Positions 1-12,236 of a DNA stretch of 64,000 nt are shown here, in pieces. The position numbers were made by a program, and so were the translations under genes. The stretch lies in assembly GCA_022575985.1 (NCBI GenBank), contig JAKSXM010000107.1, forward strand, positions 5,022,001 through 5,086,000, written 5' to 3'. The stretch's first letter is position 1, and each line of letters starts with the position of its first letter. The notes beneath the pieces were generated by a model. The model searched no databases and was not told the DNA's origin. It saw nothing but the letters and a program-made list of their open reading frames with translations. The DNA is from Anagrus nilaparvatae (lineage: Eukaryota; Arthropoda; Insecta; Hymenoptera; Mymaridae).

Positions 1-1290
1 AGTAAAAATCTCAAGAAAAGCCGGAAAATCAAAAAAACTAAAAAGAAATTTCAAATACGAATTTCTCAAAAAGTGGGATTTTTTTTCTTCTAATTGGCCA
101 TAAAAGTTGTTTTTTCCTATTAGTGAAAAAAAAATCTGCTTGCCGCAAGTCATTTGCCGTAAGAAGAATACCGCTAGATTTTTTTTTCATATTCAAAGGA
201 TTGTAAATGGCTAATTATTATAATAAAAAAAAAATAATAATTTTTTGTCAGAAAAAAGATAATTTTATTTTTCACTTTTAAGTAACTTTCAAGTGATTTG
301 CTATCATTTTATCATTTTAAAGATAAAAATAATCACTCGAATACATTAAGCGAGATCATCAATAAGAAACTCAATGTATCTTTTTTATATATCAATCTCA
401 GCTTCATTTTTTTTTTTTATATAGGAATAAAAGAGCCCTCATCCTCGCTCGTGGGGAACCATTCACTGAAGCCACGATGCGAGTGCAAGCATATACTGTC
501 GGATAAAAAAAGATGCGACCCTCTGACCTTTTACTCATATTTTCTATAAAAATGGTCACAAAATATCCGAAAAAAATTTTTCTTATAGGAATTTGTTTCT
601 TTTACTCCTATACGGAAGTTCAAGTTTCTAAGTTAATTAGGACAAAAGTTATGGTCGAAAAGGGATAAAAAAAGTAGAAAAAAAACTGAAAACTTTTCAT
701 GGTCATTTTCAAAATGCTATAATTTCACTATAAATCAATAGTTTTTTTACCAAAATTCAACCAAGGGTTCTGTGACTCTTTCACTATTTGGTAACGTTGG
801 ATTTTCTTTTATAAGTCTATTTTTTATCAATATTTTTTAGAAAATGATTAAACAATAACTATCCGATAGGGCCAAAAATGGCTGGATATATTTAGGAACA
901 AATGATCTGACTTTTCTTTAAAGGATTTTTTTTCTCAAGCACCTCATCCCAGATGGCACTAAAAAATTAGCATGAAAAAAATGGGATAAAAGTTTACTTT
1001 GCCTATAACTTTTTTTCGGCTTATTTTTTAAACGGTTCTGGTTGGTCTCAAAATTTTCCCGATTTTGTCATCTTGCAAAATGATAGGAATCATTTTTTTT
1101 TTTGTGAAAGTAATATTTTTCGAGATATTCACGCCAGAACGATCCGATTTCTTCATTTTTCGTTAAGCAACCATTTTTGCCATGTCAAATCTCCTTTAAT
1201 ATTAATCGTACAAAAATAAAAAAAACCACTTTATTTGATAACTAAAATACTTCATATGTGCATTTCTACAAGAAAGTACTTTTTATGAGC
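1..1290. other. AT-rich DNA without a recognisable gene
   Basis: No coding similarity was recognised on either strand. The only longer open frame (298-549) is low-complexity, with no domain or conserved motif. The stretch is dominated by A/T homopolymers. It may belong to an older repeat, but no terminal repeat was found. Confidence 0.6.
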
Positions 1291-1299
1291 ACCAAAAAT

Positions 1300-2391
1300 G
1301 AAGAAAAAAAAATTTACGAGGCCGCGACTGCCACCATGTTTTTCTGGTAGTTTGAACCCTATAGAATTCAAAAAAAAGCGTGAACACGAAATCGGCGATG
1401 GATGCCAAAAAGATTTTGCCACTTATATCAGAAACTGCGTTTTTCGTATCTGATCTACCCAAAATTTTAAAAATAACTTTTTAGGTAAATAAAATTTTTA
1501 AAAAATAGGTAAAAAATCTGATTGTCAGGAAAAAATCACTCCAGAAGAAAAAAAAACTTTTCTTTTTCCGATGAAATTTAGCCAAGTTATCGTCAATTTA
1601 AGATTTTGCCCAAATTCGTCTTAAAAAAGATTGAAATTTTATTGAAAAAAGCCTGTTTCTGATCTTTAAGCATGCATTACTCGCTTGATTTTCATCGTAA
1701 AATAATAATTTTTTTTTTTTAAATTGATACATTTTTTCCTGGCAATTCATTTCTTTATGAAAAAAATCATTTTTATGTACCAAATTTCAATTTTTAGGCC
1801 AAAAGCCTTTGAAAACTGTAAATAGCAAAATTTACTTAACACAGTTTTTGACCTAAAAATTGAAATTTGGTCAATAAAAAGATTTCTTTCTTGAACAAAT
1901 GAATACTCAGGAAAAAATTAGTTGATTAAAAAAAAAAAATTATTATTTTACGATGAAAATCAAGCTAGTAATACATATTTTAAGTTCAGAAAAAGGCTTA
2001 TTTCAACAGAATTCCAATCATTTTTAAGACAATTTCAGCAATAATATGCTTTACTAGCTTGATTTTCATCGTAAAATAATAAATTTTTTTTTTTAATCAA
2101 TTAATTTTTCCCTGAGTATTCATTTCTTCAAGAAAGAAATCATTTTTATTGACCAAATTTCAATTTTTAGGTCAAAAACTGTGTTAAGTAAATTTTGCTA
2201 TTTACAGTTTTCAAAAGCTTTTGGCCTAAAAATTGAAATTTAGTACATAAAAATGATTTTTTTCATAAAGTAATGAATTGCCAGGAAAAAATGCATCAAT
2301 TAAAAAAAAAAATTATTATTTTACGATGAAAATCAATCGAGTAATGCATGTTTAAAGTTCAGAAACAGGCTTTTTTCAATAAAATTTCAAT
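1300..2391. repeat. Decayed foldback element with two successive hairpins
   Basis: This is a diverged copy of the foldback family seen intact at 50,803-51,942. Shared blocks include TTTTCATCGTAAAATAAT and AGCCAAGTTATCGTCAATTT. From about 1595 the same block alternates orientation four times (about 1595-1855 forward, 1855-2045 reverse, 2045-2210 forward, 2210-2390 reverse). It therefore reads as two hairpins in series rather than one. The outer right end is replaced by the small element starting near 2392. It has no coding capacity, and the outer left limit is approximate. Confidence 0.7.
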
Positions 2392-2666
2392 ATTACGAGC
2401 CCGTGTCCAGAAAAGTAAAGAATGACCGAAGTCGCATGTAAATTACCTTCCAAGGCGAAGCCGAGGGAGGATGGTAAACTGCGATTTGGGGCATTCTTTG
2501 TTTATGGGCAAGGGTCGTATACGATTGTTCTTCGTCAGTGGCGAGAAAACACGTCTTTTCCGGTCGCGCAGCGGCCGGAAAATACTTGCTTTCTGGCCGC
2601 TGACAAGAAAAGTAATTTACGTGTGATTTGGGCCATTCTTTACTTTTCTGGACACGAGCCGTAAAT
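2392..2666. mobile_element. Small MITE with GTGTCCAGAAAAGTAAAGAATG termini
   Basis: Inverted termini are visible: a left end reading GTGTCCAGAAAAGTAAAGAA and its reverse complement at 2633-2655. The interior is noticeably richer in GC than its surroundings. The 80-codon open frame inside it (2422-2664) is a by-product of the repeat and has no recognisable domain. Single or partial ends of the same family occur at 31,380-31,480, 39,630-39,690 and 56,920-56,985. The superfamily is undetermined. Confidence 0.75.
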
Positions 2667-3008
2667 ATACTATTTTGAAAAATAGATTTTAGAAATTATT
2701 TTTTTAAGTTTCCTATATGTGCTTGTATTTTGGCCTTTGTTTTTAACTGTAAAAATTTTTCATTGCTAAAGTTTTAACAAAGATAAAGTGTATTTTTAAA
2801 TGTTATGGAATTACAAAAATGTGGCACAAGTATATTTAAATGATCATGAATCTTTTTGCCTTGCATGTGAAAAAAAATGAATTGTGATTTTAAGTGCCCT
2901 TTACGGAGTTTTTGGGGTAATTTAAGTAAAAAATTTTAAATAACTTTTTTGCGATCTGAACTTTTATGTACACTGAAAAAAAATTCCGGTTTTCGCAACC
3001 AATTCCAG
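2667..3008. other. AT-rich DNA, nothing recognised
   Basis: No gene, terminal repeat or tandem array could be supported here. Confidence 0.5.
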
Positions 3009-3992
3009 TAACATTAAATTTTTTTTTTTACGACAAATGATTATTAATTAAAACCTTCTATACAGCAACTCCATGCATAAAAATTGATGTTTAAAAAAAA
3101 TTATTAAATTTTTTTATACTTTTCAAAAGTTGCGTATACATTATTTTTTTAAACTAAAATAGATAACTATTTTTTTTATATTAGTGCATTAAAAATAGCC
3201 TAACCTAACCCTAGGGGTTCCTTATAACTAGGATTGGTTACTGGTCCTAAGAAAGGTATTTTTAAAAGAGTAGCCTTATAGCGAGAATCGTACTCCAGCG
3301 CACTTATAATATATGAAACCGCTTCCATGGACTTTAACTAACAAGGATTGGTTAAAGTTAACTTTAGCTGAAATAAAGCCGTTAAAGTTATATTTTTATT
3401 CATTTTATTCGTCTTTGTGGACTTTAACGGAAACGCCTCGCTAAACTTAACTTTAACCAGTTAAAGCTAACTTTATCGGTTGGAGGTACATTAACGGTAA
3501 CATACATAAACCTTAATCCATATTTGTTAGTCAATTAAAAAAAAATATAGGTACATATTATATACCTATTTTTTTTTAATTCGCTAATAATTACCTATAT
3601 ATATTAATGATTTTATATTCATGACTTTATTTAATGAGATATTTATTTATTAAGATACCTATTTTTATTGCTATAAAAACTGATTTCAACTTATCTTTTT
3701 TCTTTTCATTAGCTGGAATTTCTATTTAATATTTATGTCGATTAAAATGTTTTCAAAAAAGCAATCTAAATCATACTCTAATGTAGAAATATATTCAAAA
3801 GTAAAATGTATAAAATAAAGGTGTTTGAAAACAGTTATCTATTATAGTTTAAATAAATAATGTATATTTAAATTTTAAAAAGTATTCAAAATTTTAAAAC
3901 TTTTTTTTAAACATCAATTTTCATGGATTAGAGTTGTTGTATATAAGGTTTTAATAATCATTTGTTGTAAAAAAAAAAATTTAATGTAACGT
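3009..3992. repeat. Foldback element, about 1 kb
   Basis: The sequence from 3009 to about 3180 is repeated in inverted orientation at about 3828-3992 (ACAAATGATTATTAATTAAAAC pairs with GTTTTAATAATCATTTGT; AAAATAGATAACT pairs with AGTTATCTATTATA). The centre holds many variants of GTTAAAGTTAACTTTAAC and a short perfect hairpin near 3540-3577. It has no coding capacity. The ends are approximate and no target duplication was resolved. Confidence 0.65.
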
Positions 3993-4193
3993 AGTTTTCT
4001 GCAGATTTTTCTTAAATATTTATACGTTTACAATAATTATAATTAAATTGTTGATTATTTTACTTCTGGTATGGATTTAATAGTTGAATAAATGAGAAAT
4101 CAACTTTTCAAGAGCAAAGAAGTTTATTATAAATATTGTTCCCAACGTTTTAATCTCTGTTACAACTGTAGGAGTGGGCTTAGTATTTTCAAA

Positions 4194-4341
4194 TAATAAG
4201 GTATTTCGGGCCGGTCACGTGACATTGGAGCCTTTTAGCGAAAACAACGACCACGCCAACTCCTATGCTTAAATGTTGAGCTGGCTTGGTCTTCACTAAA
4301 AACCCACTGTATCACGTGACCAACCCGAAAACCCTTATTAG
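4194..4341. mobile_element. Short MITE-like inverted repeat with GGTCACGTGA arms
   Basis: AATAAGGTATTTCGGGCCGG followed by TCACGTGA at the left pairs with TCACGTGACCAACCCGAAAA and CCCTTATT at the right. The element is about 150 bp and is GC-richer than its flanks. It has no open frame. Class and target duplication are unresolved. Confidence 0.55.
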
Positions 4342-5750
4342 CAACAATTTTTATTTAATTTAAAAAAGTAAAACAACACAACGTATTTATTGATACAGCA
4401 ACATTCAACTTAAAGACTACATTTTTAACATTAACATACTACACGCAACATACAGTTCAAATGACGAACTCCTTAACAACTGACAAACAACTGACTCCTG
4501 TGACCAAAATCCTGCAGCTTTTATACATTTTAATATTCTTTCTAGATTGTTCTATTCTCGAATTTTCTAGCTACTTAAGGACATTCTCTAGTAAAATTGA
4601 TAAGGAAAAGAATTTGATAATATTTGACAAAAATGCTTTTTATCATCTATTGTAAAAATTTCAGAACCTCAGGTTGGTTATTTATCGAGATATTAGCAAA
4701 ATAAAACCATACGATTTCAAAAAAAATAACATGTATTTTTAGAGACTCTTATGGAGGTCTTTTTTTAAAATAAAAGTTTAAAATACTTCCAACGAAAAGT
4801 TTATTTTCTAAATAACAGAATCGCTAAAAAATTGAATCAAGAATCAAAATGTATTTTTTTTATAATTCAAGCTTGGTTTTGAGCTAAGATATTTATAATA
4901 AAGTGAGAAAAATAACAATTTTAACGGGAAACAAAACAACTTCCATTAATTTCACGTCTGTCTTTCTCTATCTTTCTCTACTATAGTTATAATATACCAT
5001 AATATACATAATGTTTTCTAATACACAAGAATTTAGCAGCTGGCTGTATGACGCATAAATACGGAAATTTTAAAAAAAGTTAATCAAAGTAGAAGTGAAG
5101 TCAAATCAATTCACTAGAGAATGTCCTTAACATTCATTCTTTCTATAAAAAACTAACGACAATTAAGACCTAGAAACTTCCATACATTCTACACCATATG
5201 ACACCAAAAACATCTTGACTTTAACGTACAACTACTTCGAGAAAGATTCTCATACGACATAAAAATACAATGTAAAATTAAATCAAAATCAATAATTAAT
5301 TAATAATTATCTTCAGGTTGACCCGAATCCTACATAACATACAATCGCCGATAGCATGTTTTTTTCATTTGAACATGTTAAAATAATTGCCTAATATATT
5401 AATTCAATTAAATAGTTTTTCGAGATTTTTATAAAACATATATTTTTGTTTATAAAAGAGATTGGAATTTTTTTATGTCCTCAAGATTTTTTTGGTAAAC
5501 AATTTTTTCCGTCCTTTACTACAAAGATAAGATAAATTGTACATCTCTTTTTTATCTCTTGTTCTTGAAAGGGTGTCCAGTGTATAATATATTTATAAAT
5601 TATTATGTTAGTATAAATTTTGGAAATCTACTGAGAGGAAAGACACTTAAATCATTAATATTTTTAAAATATTATAAACATACGTGATTTTTGAAATGTT
5701 ATTTTAAAATAAGAAATGCGTAGTAATAAAAAGTATTCGTCATCGTATTC
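4342..5750. other. AT-rich DNA, nothing recognised
   Basis: No domain-bearing open frame, RNA gene or clear repeat was identified. The short frame at 4461-4655 is low-complexity and has no supporting signal. Confidence 0.5.
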
Positions 5751-5754
5751 ACAA

Positions 5755-8029
5755 CACGGGTCCCCTGAATGAGCGCCAACCTGAGATGCGCTGCGGTGTC
5801 GAGATTTCAAAGAATTCTTTTAATATACAATTACACTCAGCGACTTTTGGTATGGTGGCAGCACCAATAGCGCTTGTATTGTCATAAGTCAATAGTTGGT
5901 ATCGTGAGAGTGCCAACTATTACTTTTTGAGTAAAGATGTTAAAAACCGGTTGTCTCATTATCGTTACATTATTATTGAAAAATAGTTCATTGTTTTGTA
6001 AAAAAACAATTTTATTAAAAAAATACGCATAAAAAATATTATTAATTAAATTATGATCGGTATTATAAGATTTGAAAAAATAAACATATATTTTAAAATA
6101 TACTATATATAGGTTAGGATCACAGATATTGTTATTGTAATATTATTATTGTGCAACATTAATATTGTATTATTTTCATATTTAAATATTTAAAAATATA
6201 AATATTTTATCATCTGAAAAGGAGTTTTTCCTTTTTATCAATCCTTATCTTCATATTTTTCGATCAAAATACATTTTCAAAATATATGTGAATATTTTTA
6301 GTATATTAGTTTTGCATATCTAATATACTAAAAATATTATTTTACCTAAAATATTATTTTACCTAAAATATTAAAAACAATTAATATAAAAACAAAATTA
6401 TAACGTTATTAAAATCATTTTTTATCATAAAAATAAACATGTTACTTTAAGTATACAAAATAAACTTTGAAAATCGCTACAGCTGATTTCACGTAATTCA
6501 CCGAGTTGGTAGCGTCACACGACTAACTTTGTTTCTCTATAATACCGAGTATATTGTACACACCAAAACTGGTGCTGCCACTATACAAAAAGTCGCTGAG
6601 TGTACCTGAACTAGAAAAAGTGAATTTTGAAATAATCGCCCGGGCGCTTTTTGAAAAAAGCTCAAAATTGAGCTTTTCTAAGCTGCCCATTCTTCTTTAT
6701 TATCCCAGCCTTTCTAGATATGCTTAAAAATTATGAGAAAAGAGTGACTTTAGTAAAATTTCCTCAGGAATTCGGTCCTGCCGTTAGTTTTCCAAAATTT
6801 TCCCTCAAAAACCCGGAAAATGGAAAAATTCACTTTTTATTTTTAAAGTGCTGTAAATAAAAAAACCTAATCATATTTTTTCTTCAAAATTTGGGAGGAG
6901 ACTTGCTTATAAATATATTTTTTGGTGCCGTTCCTAACTCGATGTTATCGGCCATCTTTAACCTCCAAATAACGTAAATTATACGAATTTTTTTCGATTT
7001 GTCTCATTCTTTTGCAGTTTTATTGGATTTTCAGGCATTTGGTGACCTTATATACCTAAAATCAGGTCGAATTCAGACTTCCAGGAAACTTTTAAAAAAG
7101 CCCTAGATATATTAAAATTAATTTTATTTTTAAATACCCTGGTTTGCAAAATTTTAAATAGATCAATAATATAATGTTTTTCATTTTTCTCAATTTTTTC
7201 ACTTTTTAACTCTTTTTTTTTATTTTCGCTCTATATATTTATAACTTTGTATACCCAAAATAAGGTCGAATTCGGATTCCCAGGGAAATGGTATATAAGT
7301 AATATATTTTAAATATAGAATTATAAAATAAAATTTAAACATAAAATTTAATTAGTTTTTTATTTTTTTTTTTTTATTATTTTAAATTATTGTTATTTTT
7401 AAAATTTTGCAAACCAGGGTATTTAAAAATAAAATTAATTTTAACATATCTAGGGCTTTTTTAAAAGTTCCCTGGAAGTCTGAATTCGACCTGATTTGAG
7501 GTATATAAGGTCACCAAATGCCTGAAAATCCAATAAAACTGCAAAAGAATGAGTCAAATCGATCAAAATTCGTATAATTTACGTTATTTGGAGGTTAAAG
7601 ATGGCCGATAACATCGAGTTAGGAACGGCACCAAAAAATATATTTATAAACAAGTCTCCTCCCAAATTTTGAAGAAAAAATATGATTCGGTTTTTTATTT
7701 ACAGCACTTTAAAAATAAAAAGTGAATTTTTCCATTTTCCGGGTTTTCCAGGGAAAATTTTGGAAAACTAACGACAGGACCAAATTCCTGAGGAAATTTT
7801 ACTAAAGTCACTCTTTTCTCATAATTTTTGAGCATATCTAGAAGGGGTGGGATAATAAAAAAGAATGGGCAGCTTAGAAAAGCTCAATTTTGAGCTTTTT
7901 TCAAAAAGCGCCCGGGCGATTATTTCAAAATTCACTTTTTCTAGTTCAGGTAAGTGTATATTAAAAGAATTCTTTGAAATCTCGACAACGCAGCGCATCT
8001 CAGGTTGGCGCTTATTCAGGGGACCCGTG
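5755..8029. mobile_element. Long foldback element with CACGGGTCCC termini
   Basis: The element begins CACGGGTCCCCTGAATGAGC and ends with its near-complement GCTTATTCAGGGGACCCGTG. Inverted arms of well over 500 bp (about 6605-7130 against 7410-7955) contain matching GCCCGGGCG blocks. A 4-bp flank ACAA lies on each side (5751-5754 and 8030-8033) and is a candidate target duplication. It has no transposase. A second element (5835-6601) is inserted in the left arm only. The superfamily is not assigned. Confidence 0.8.
5835..6601. mobile_element. Nested element with ACTCAGCGAC termini
   Basis: The left end ACTCAGCGACTTTTGGTATG pairs with the right end ...CAAAAAGTCGCTGAGT. It interrupts the left arm of the larger foldback. 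The right arm of that foldback (about 7945-7975) keeps the uninterrupted sequence, so it serves as a paralogous empty site. Flanks are TTAC and GTAC, consistent with a short (3-4 bp) target duplication. It has no coding capacity. Confidence 0.8.
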
Positions 8030-8198
8030 ACAAGTTATCAATTAAATAATTTTTGTATTATTTTTTGGTGATTATGAGAATAGTAAACTACGATCTAAGG
8101 CATTCTTTTTTATAAGCCTAAAGGTTGTATAAGATTTTTTATAACAAGATAAAAAAATTACTAATTTCATCATATACTGCATACATTAACAATAGCTG

Positions 8199-9070
8199 GA
8201 ATGCCATTTACTGGTCATAATTGTAGTTGTCCATCCGGATCATTTCTCAGAACCTTGAAATCTAGATTTTTCGACAACAGACCCATGAATGAATTTTGCA
8301 GAAAAATTTAATTCCGGATTCATAAAATCAGAATGCATCAAAGTACAGATTAAGATAAATTCCGAAATTCATTTTACGAAATCTTGTATTTCATGGTAAA
8401 TTTTTGATTTTTACAAATAATAACTTTTGATATTTTATCAAATTTGCACTAATTTTTAGGAATTTCGATGGATGCCAGACAAAACTCAGAACTGCTGTTT
8501 AGAAGAATCGGCACCTTTTAGGTCAATTTTCTTAATTACGAATATAAAGAAAAAATTGAATATTTTAATATTAACTTTAAAAATAATTAGGTGTTTTTTA
8601 TATTGAAAAGATCTTTCTTATTTTTTCTTCTTTTAAACAGCAATTCTGAGTTTTGACTAGCGCCCAATTTCGATTTATCTGCCTTACAATCCTTCTAGTT
8701 TTTATTATTCTGCATTAGCAAGTTTGTATACTTAATTTTCGGGATTCAGAAAACTGCCCCGGATGGACAACGACAATTATGACCACCCATTTTTGATACA
8801 CAATAATAAAAACTAAAATGGTTGAAAAACATCAAAATTCTTAAAAATCAATGTAAATTTAATAAAATACCAGAGGTAAAAAGCAAAAATTTACCATCAA
8901 ATTCAAGATTACATAGCATAAATTTTTAAAATTCTCCCTTTCTAAATTTTGATGTATTCTAATTTTTTCGCGAAATTTATTTATGCAACTGTTTTCGAAA
9001 AATCTAGATTTCAAGGTTTTGAAAATTGACTCGGATTATCAACGACAGTTATGATCAGTGAATTGCATCC
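8199..9070. mobile_element. hAT-like non-autonomous element
   Basis: Termini GAATGCCATTTACTGGTCAT and the complementary ATGATCAGTGAATTGCATC are flanked by AATAGCTG (8191-8198) and AATGGCTG (9071-9078). That is an 8-bp duplication with one mismatch, as expected of hAT elements. An additional inverted copy of the terminal region lies near 8755-8800. A separate small element (8470-8665) is inserted inside. No transposase is present. Confidence 0.75.
8470..8665. mobile_element. MULE-like MITE, 196 bp, nested in the hAT-like element
   Basis: Inverted ends share CAAAACTCAGAACTGCTGTT with small differences. The 9-bp flank AATTTCGAT is repeated exactly at 8461-8469 and 8666-8674. A 9-bp duplication is typical of Mutator-like elements. 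A second copy, lacking its left tip, sits at about 26,242-26,451. Confidence 0.75.
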
Positions 9071-9188
9071 AATGGCTGGTTTTCGATGTACTAGACTTTC
9101 ATTAAATTCTTATAATAATTTTATTAATTATGATATAAGACGAGATTAAATACAGGATCGGATTTTTGCATTTAATACAGGAAAGGAG

Positions 9189-9720
9189 GGATGCCATTCA
9201 TTGTTCATAAGCGCTGATGGCAATCCGTGCTAATTTTTCAAAATCAGAAAATCCGAAACCCAAGGTTCAATGTTAAGAATTAAGAATTTAAAATACCATT
9301 GAAAAACAACTAAATCAAAATTCAGAAAGTGCTAAGTAGAATTCTTAAAATATCCGAATGAAAATTATATTTAATTAACCAAATATAATAATTTTAAGAA
9401 ATTGCAAAGCCCATAATTGAATTTTTCCGAATTTGAAGTTGTTCGTTTTAATGCAAAACTATGAAATATTATACTTTATACGAATTCGGAAAAATGACTT
9501 GAAAAGAAATAAAATTTTTCATTTAGGACTTAATTCTTTCTGTGAAATGCTCTTCTTAACTTACATTTTCCAATTTGAACAGATTTCTTAAAAATTTTTT
9601 TCTAAAATAAAAAATTTCTAGAACCCATAATAATTGGTTTGAAAAAAACGTTTCTGTTCTTAAAAATTCTAAATTTGGACCCGGATTGCCATCAGCGCTT
9701 CTGAACAATAAATGGCCGCC
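9189..9720. mobile_element. hAT-like MITE (second copy at 25,969-26,696)
   Basis: Ends GGATGCCATTCATTGTTCAT and GAACAATAAATGGCCGCC match those of the copy at 26 kb, which has an exact 8-bp target duplication. Here the flanks do not match each other, so one flank is probably rearranged. This copy lacks the internal MULE-like insertion found in the 26 kb copy. Confidence 0.7.
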
Positions 9721-10866
9721 ATATAAATATCTGAATTATTATAAGGAATTTATCGACCTTATTTGGTAGAATTAAATTTTGAAAAAGATCTTTTATTTAT
9801 TTATTTAGCAACGTTTCGTTGGTATGCCACCAACCTCGCCAGACTAAAAATTTATTAAACATTAACTAATTTTACAAAAAATTTACAAAATTATAACTAT
9901 TATTAGTGAATCTTACCATATAAATATTTAAATTTAAAGCAAGGAATATTTTATTCTATATTGAGCACCAGTTTTTATAATACTAGTGCATCACGATATC
10001 CGATGTTAATATTGATATCGTATCGAATAAAATTAATTATAACATTGTCAACGTTTTTTAATTGCGAAAGCAAATAAAATAAACAAAATCTAAAAAAAGT
10101 ATCAAATTATTTTAACGTAGAATTTATTTTGATAGAAACATTATTAGTTATCAAGACCTTTTCAAAAAAAATTTTTTTACTTTAGTTTTTTATTTCTATT
10201 ATTCTTATCAGTGTTAACAAAAAAAATTTTTTTTTTCTATTTATTATTTAAAAAAACCATTTTCATTATTAAATTGTAAGAAAAAAAGGAATTTTTCTTA
10301 GTTTGAAAAAAGTATTAAATACTATTTTCACATTCCAATTTAAATTCTAATTTAGAAAATTATTTTTTTATTAATTTCTTATTTATAGAAAATAAGAATG
10401 TTAAATAAAAAATAACGATCAGGATGGAGCAATTTTAATTATGAAATGTTAATCTTTATTATATTGACTTTTCGAAAGACTAGCTATCCTTGTCAAAATC
10501 TGAAAAAATATATTTGAGTTGTATAAAAAATTTTTTTTAAAACAATTATGTAGGGTAGAAGGGGTGGTTTTATCCACCATTAAGAAAATTTGAAATTAAA
10601 CTATGGATATTTTAAAATATTATGCAAATGCATGGTGTTTAAATGTTTTTGAGAAAGATAATTATTAATTTAAATACCGACCCTGGTAATTTCCAAAACT
10701 TATTTTTTGTAAAACCTAACCTTTAAGATCCAAACCCTTGAAAAACCGGGGTTCACTCCACCAAGAATATTAGAGGTATGGATCAATATTCTTGTGGCTA
10801 GATGCTGTGAGTCATTAAAAAATAGTTTTTTAGACTTTTAAGATGAATAGCACCACATTTTAAAAC
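9721..10866. other. AT-rich DNA, nothing recognised
   Basis: Low-complexity AT sequence. No gene or repeat boundary could be supported. Confidence 0.5.
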
Positions 10867-10868
10867 TA

Positions 10869-12234
10869 CACGGTAGAGCTGCCTTGGTTGAAAATTCAAC
10901 CAATTGGTTGAATATTAAACCAATTGGTTGAATTTTCAACCAAAAATAGTCAAATTAAACCAAACCAAAAAAGCTAAAATACAAAATAAAAATAATGTAA
11001 TTATAATACAGAGTTAAAAAATGATCTCTGCATCTGTTAAAAATGAATTAATTTTATAATAGATAATATAATTAGTGATTTTTCATGTATTATTACTTCG
11101 TTTGGCTCCAAAGCTGAGTAATGACTAATTAAAAAGGTTATCCTATGTAGAATAATAAAATGAAGAATTTTTAATAATATAACCTTATATTCTTTATTTA
11201 TTCGCTTTTATGACAAACTCTGACAATAAATAAAAAAAAAGTACCTAATTACCTCTTAACAATATTATAGGCTTATTCACTTTAATTAATTCGGCTTTTA
11301 ATAAAATTGTATGTATTTTAATTTCTATTTGCATATTTAAGGGTTTATTATAAATAAAATAAAAATCTTACATGAAAAACAACAATAATATTTTCAAACT
11401 TTTCCGTAAAAAATGCTGCTAAAATAGGAAATAAAGCAATTAATAAATACCTATAGGTATACAATATCTGAAACTTTTTGTGAAAAAATATAGGTATAAA
11501 TTCCATTTTTAATTTATCTTTTTAATTTATCCGTTTTTTTCTTATGATAATTTTAAACTTCTATAAAAACTATATATTATAGTTAAAATAATGTATTTAC
11601 TTAAATTTACAACTATATACCTATACAGTCGTATTCATGTTTTTTTTTTTATTATCTATACTTATTTTTTGTAAATAGAAAAATATGTACTCTGCTGACT
11701 GAAGCAAAAATTTTAAATTACTCTCTTTAAAATTATAATATTTGAAATTGGACTATTCACGAACTTAGAGATGTTATTAGCTGAAAAATTTTCATTTTAT
11801 TATAATACTATACGTGGTATGCCTTTAAATACTCACACATATATAATAACAAAAAAAAACAACCAACATTAAATTCATATTTATTTTTAAAATTAATTTT
11901 TCAAAAAATTATTAATGTTATTAATAATACACCAAGAATCTTACATATCATTATAGTTTTAATTTAAAAATTATGGATTCAGTAACCTTTTTAGTCATTC
12001 ATCAGCTTCTCAGCCCCTGAATTAATGTACTTTTTATAGATGCAGAGATAATTTTTTTACTCTGTATTATAGTTACATTATTTTTATTTTGTATTTTAGC
12101 TTTTGGTTGAATTTTCAAGCAGATGGTTGAAAAGTTTAACCAATTGGTTGAATATTAAACCAATTGAAATTTCAACCAAAAATAGTAAAATTCAACCAAT
12201 TGGTTGAATTTTCAACCAAAGCAGCTCTACCGTG
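10869..12234. mobile_element. Tc1/mariner-type foldback element (TA target)
   Basis: Termini CACGGTAGAGCTGC and GCAGCTCTACCGTG are perfect complements and flanked by TA on both sides. The subterminal region contains repeated palindromic AACCAATTGGTTGAA blocks. The inverted arms extend at least 170 bp, with GATCTCTGCATCTGT near 11,023 pairing with TAGATGCAGAGAT near 12,040. It is 1,366 bp with no transposase frame. TA duplication is the hallmark of the Tc1/mariner superfamily; the assignment is by target site only. Confidence 0.8.
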
Positions 12235-12236
12235 TA

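Noticed and set aside
298..549. 83-codon open frame
   Set aside because: No motif, no context, composition expected from AT-rich DNA.
2422..2664. 80-codon open frame
   Set aside because: It lies entirely within a small MITE and includes both inverted ends.
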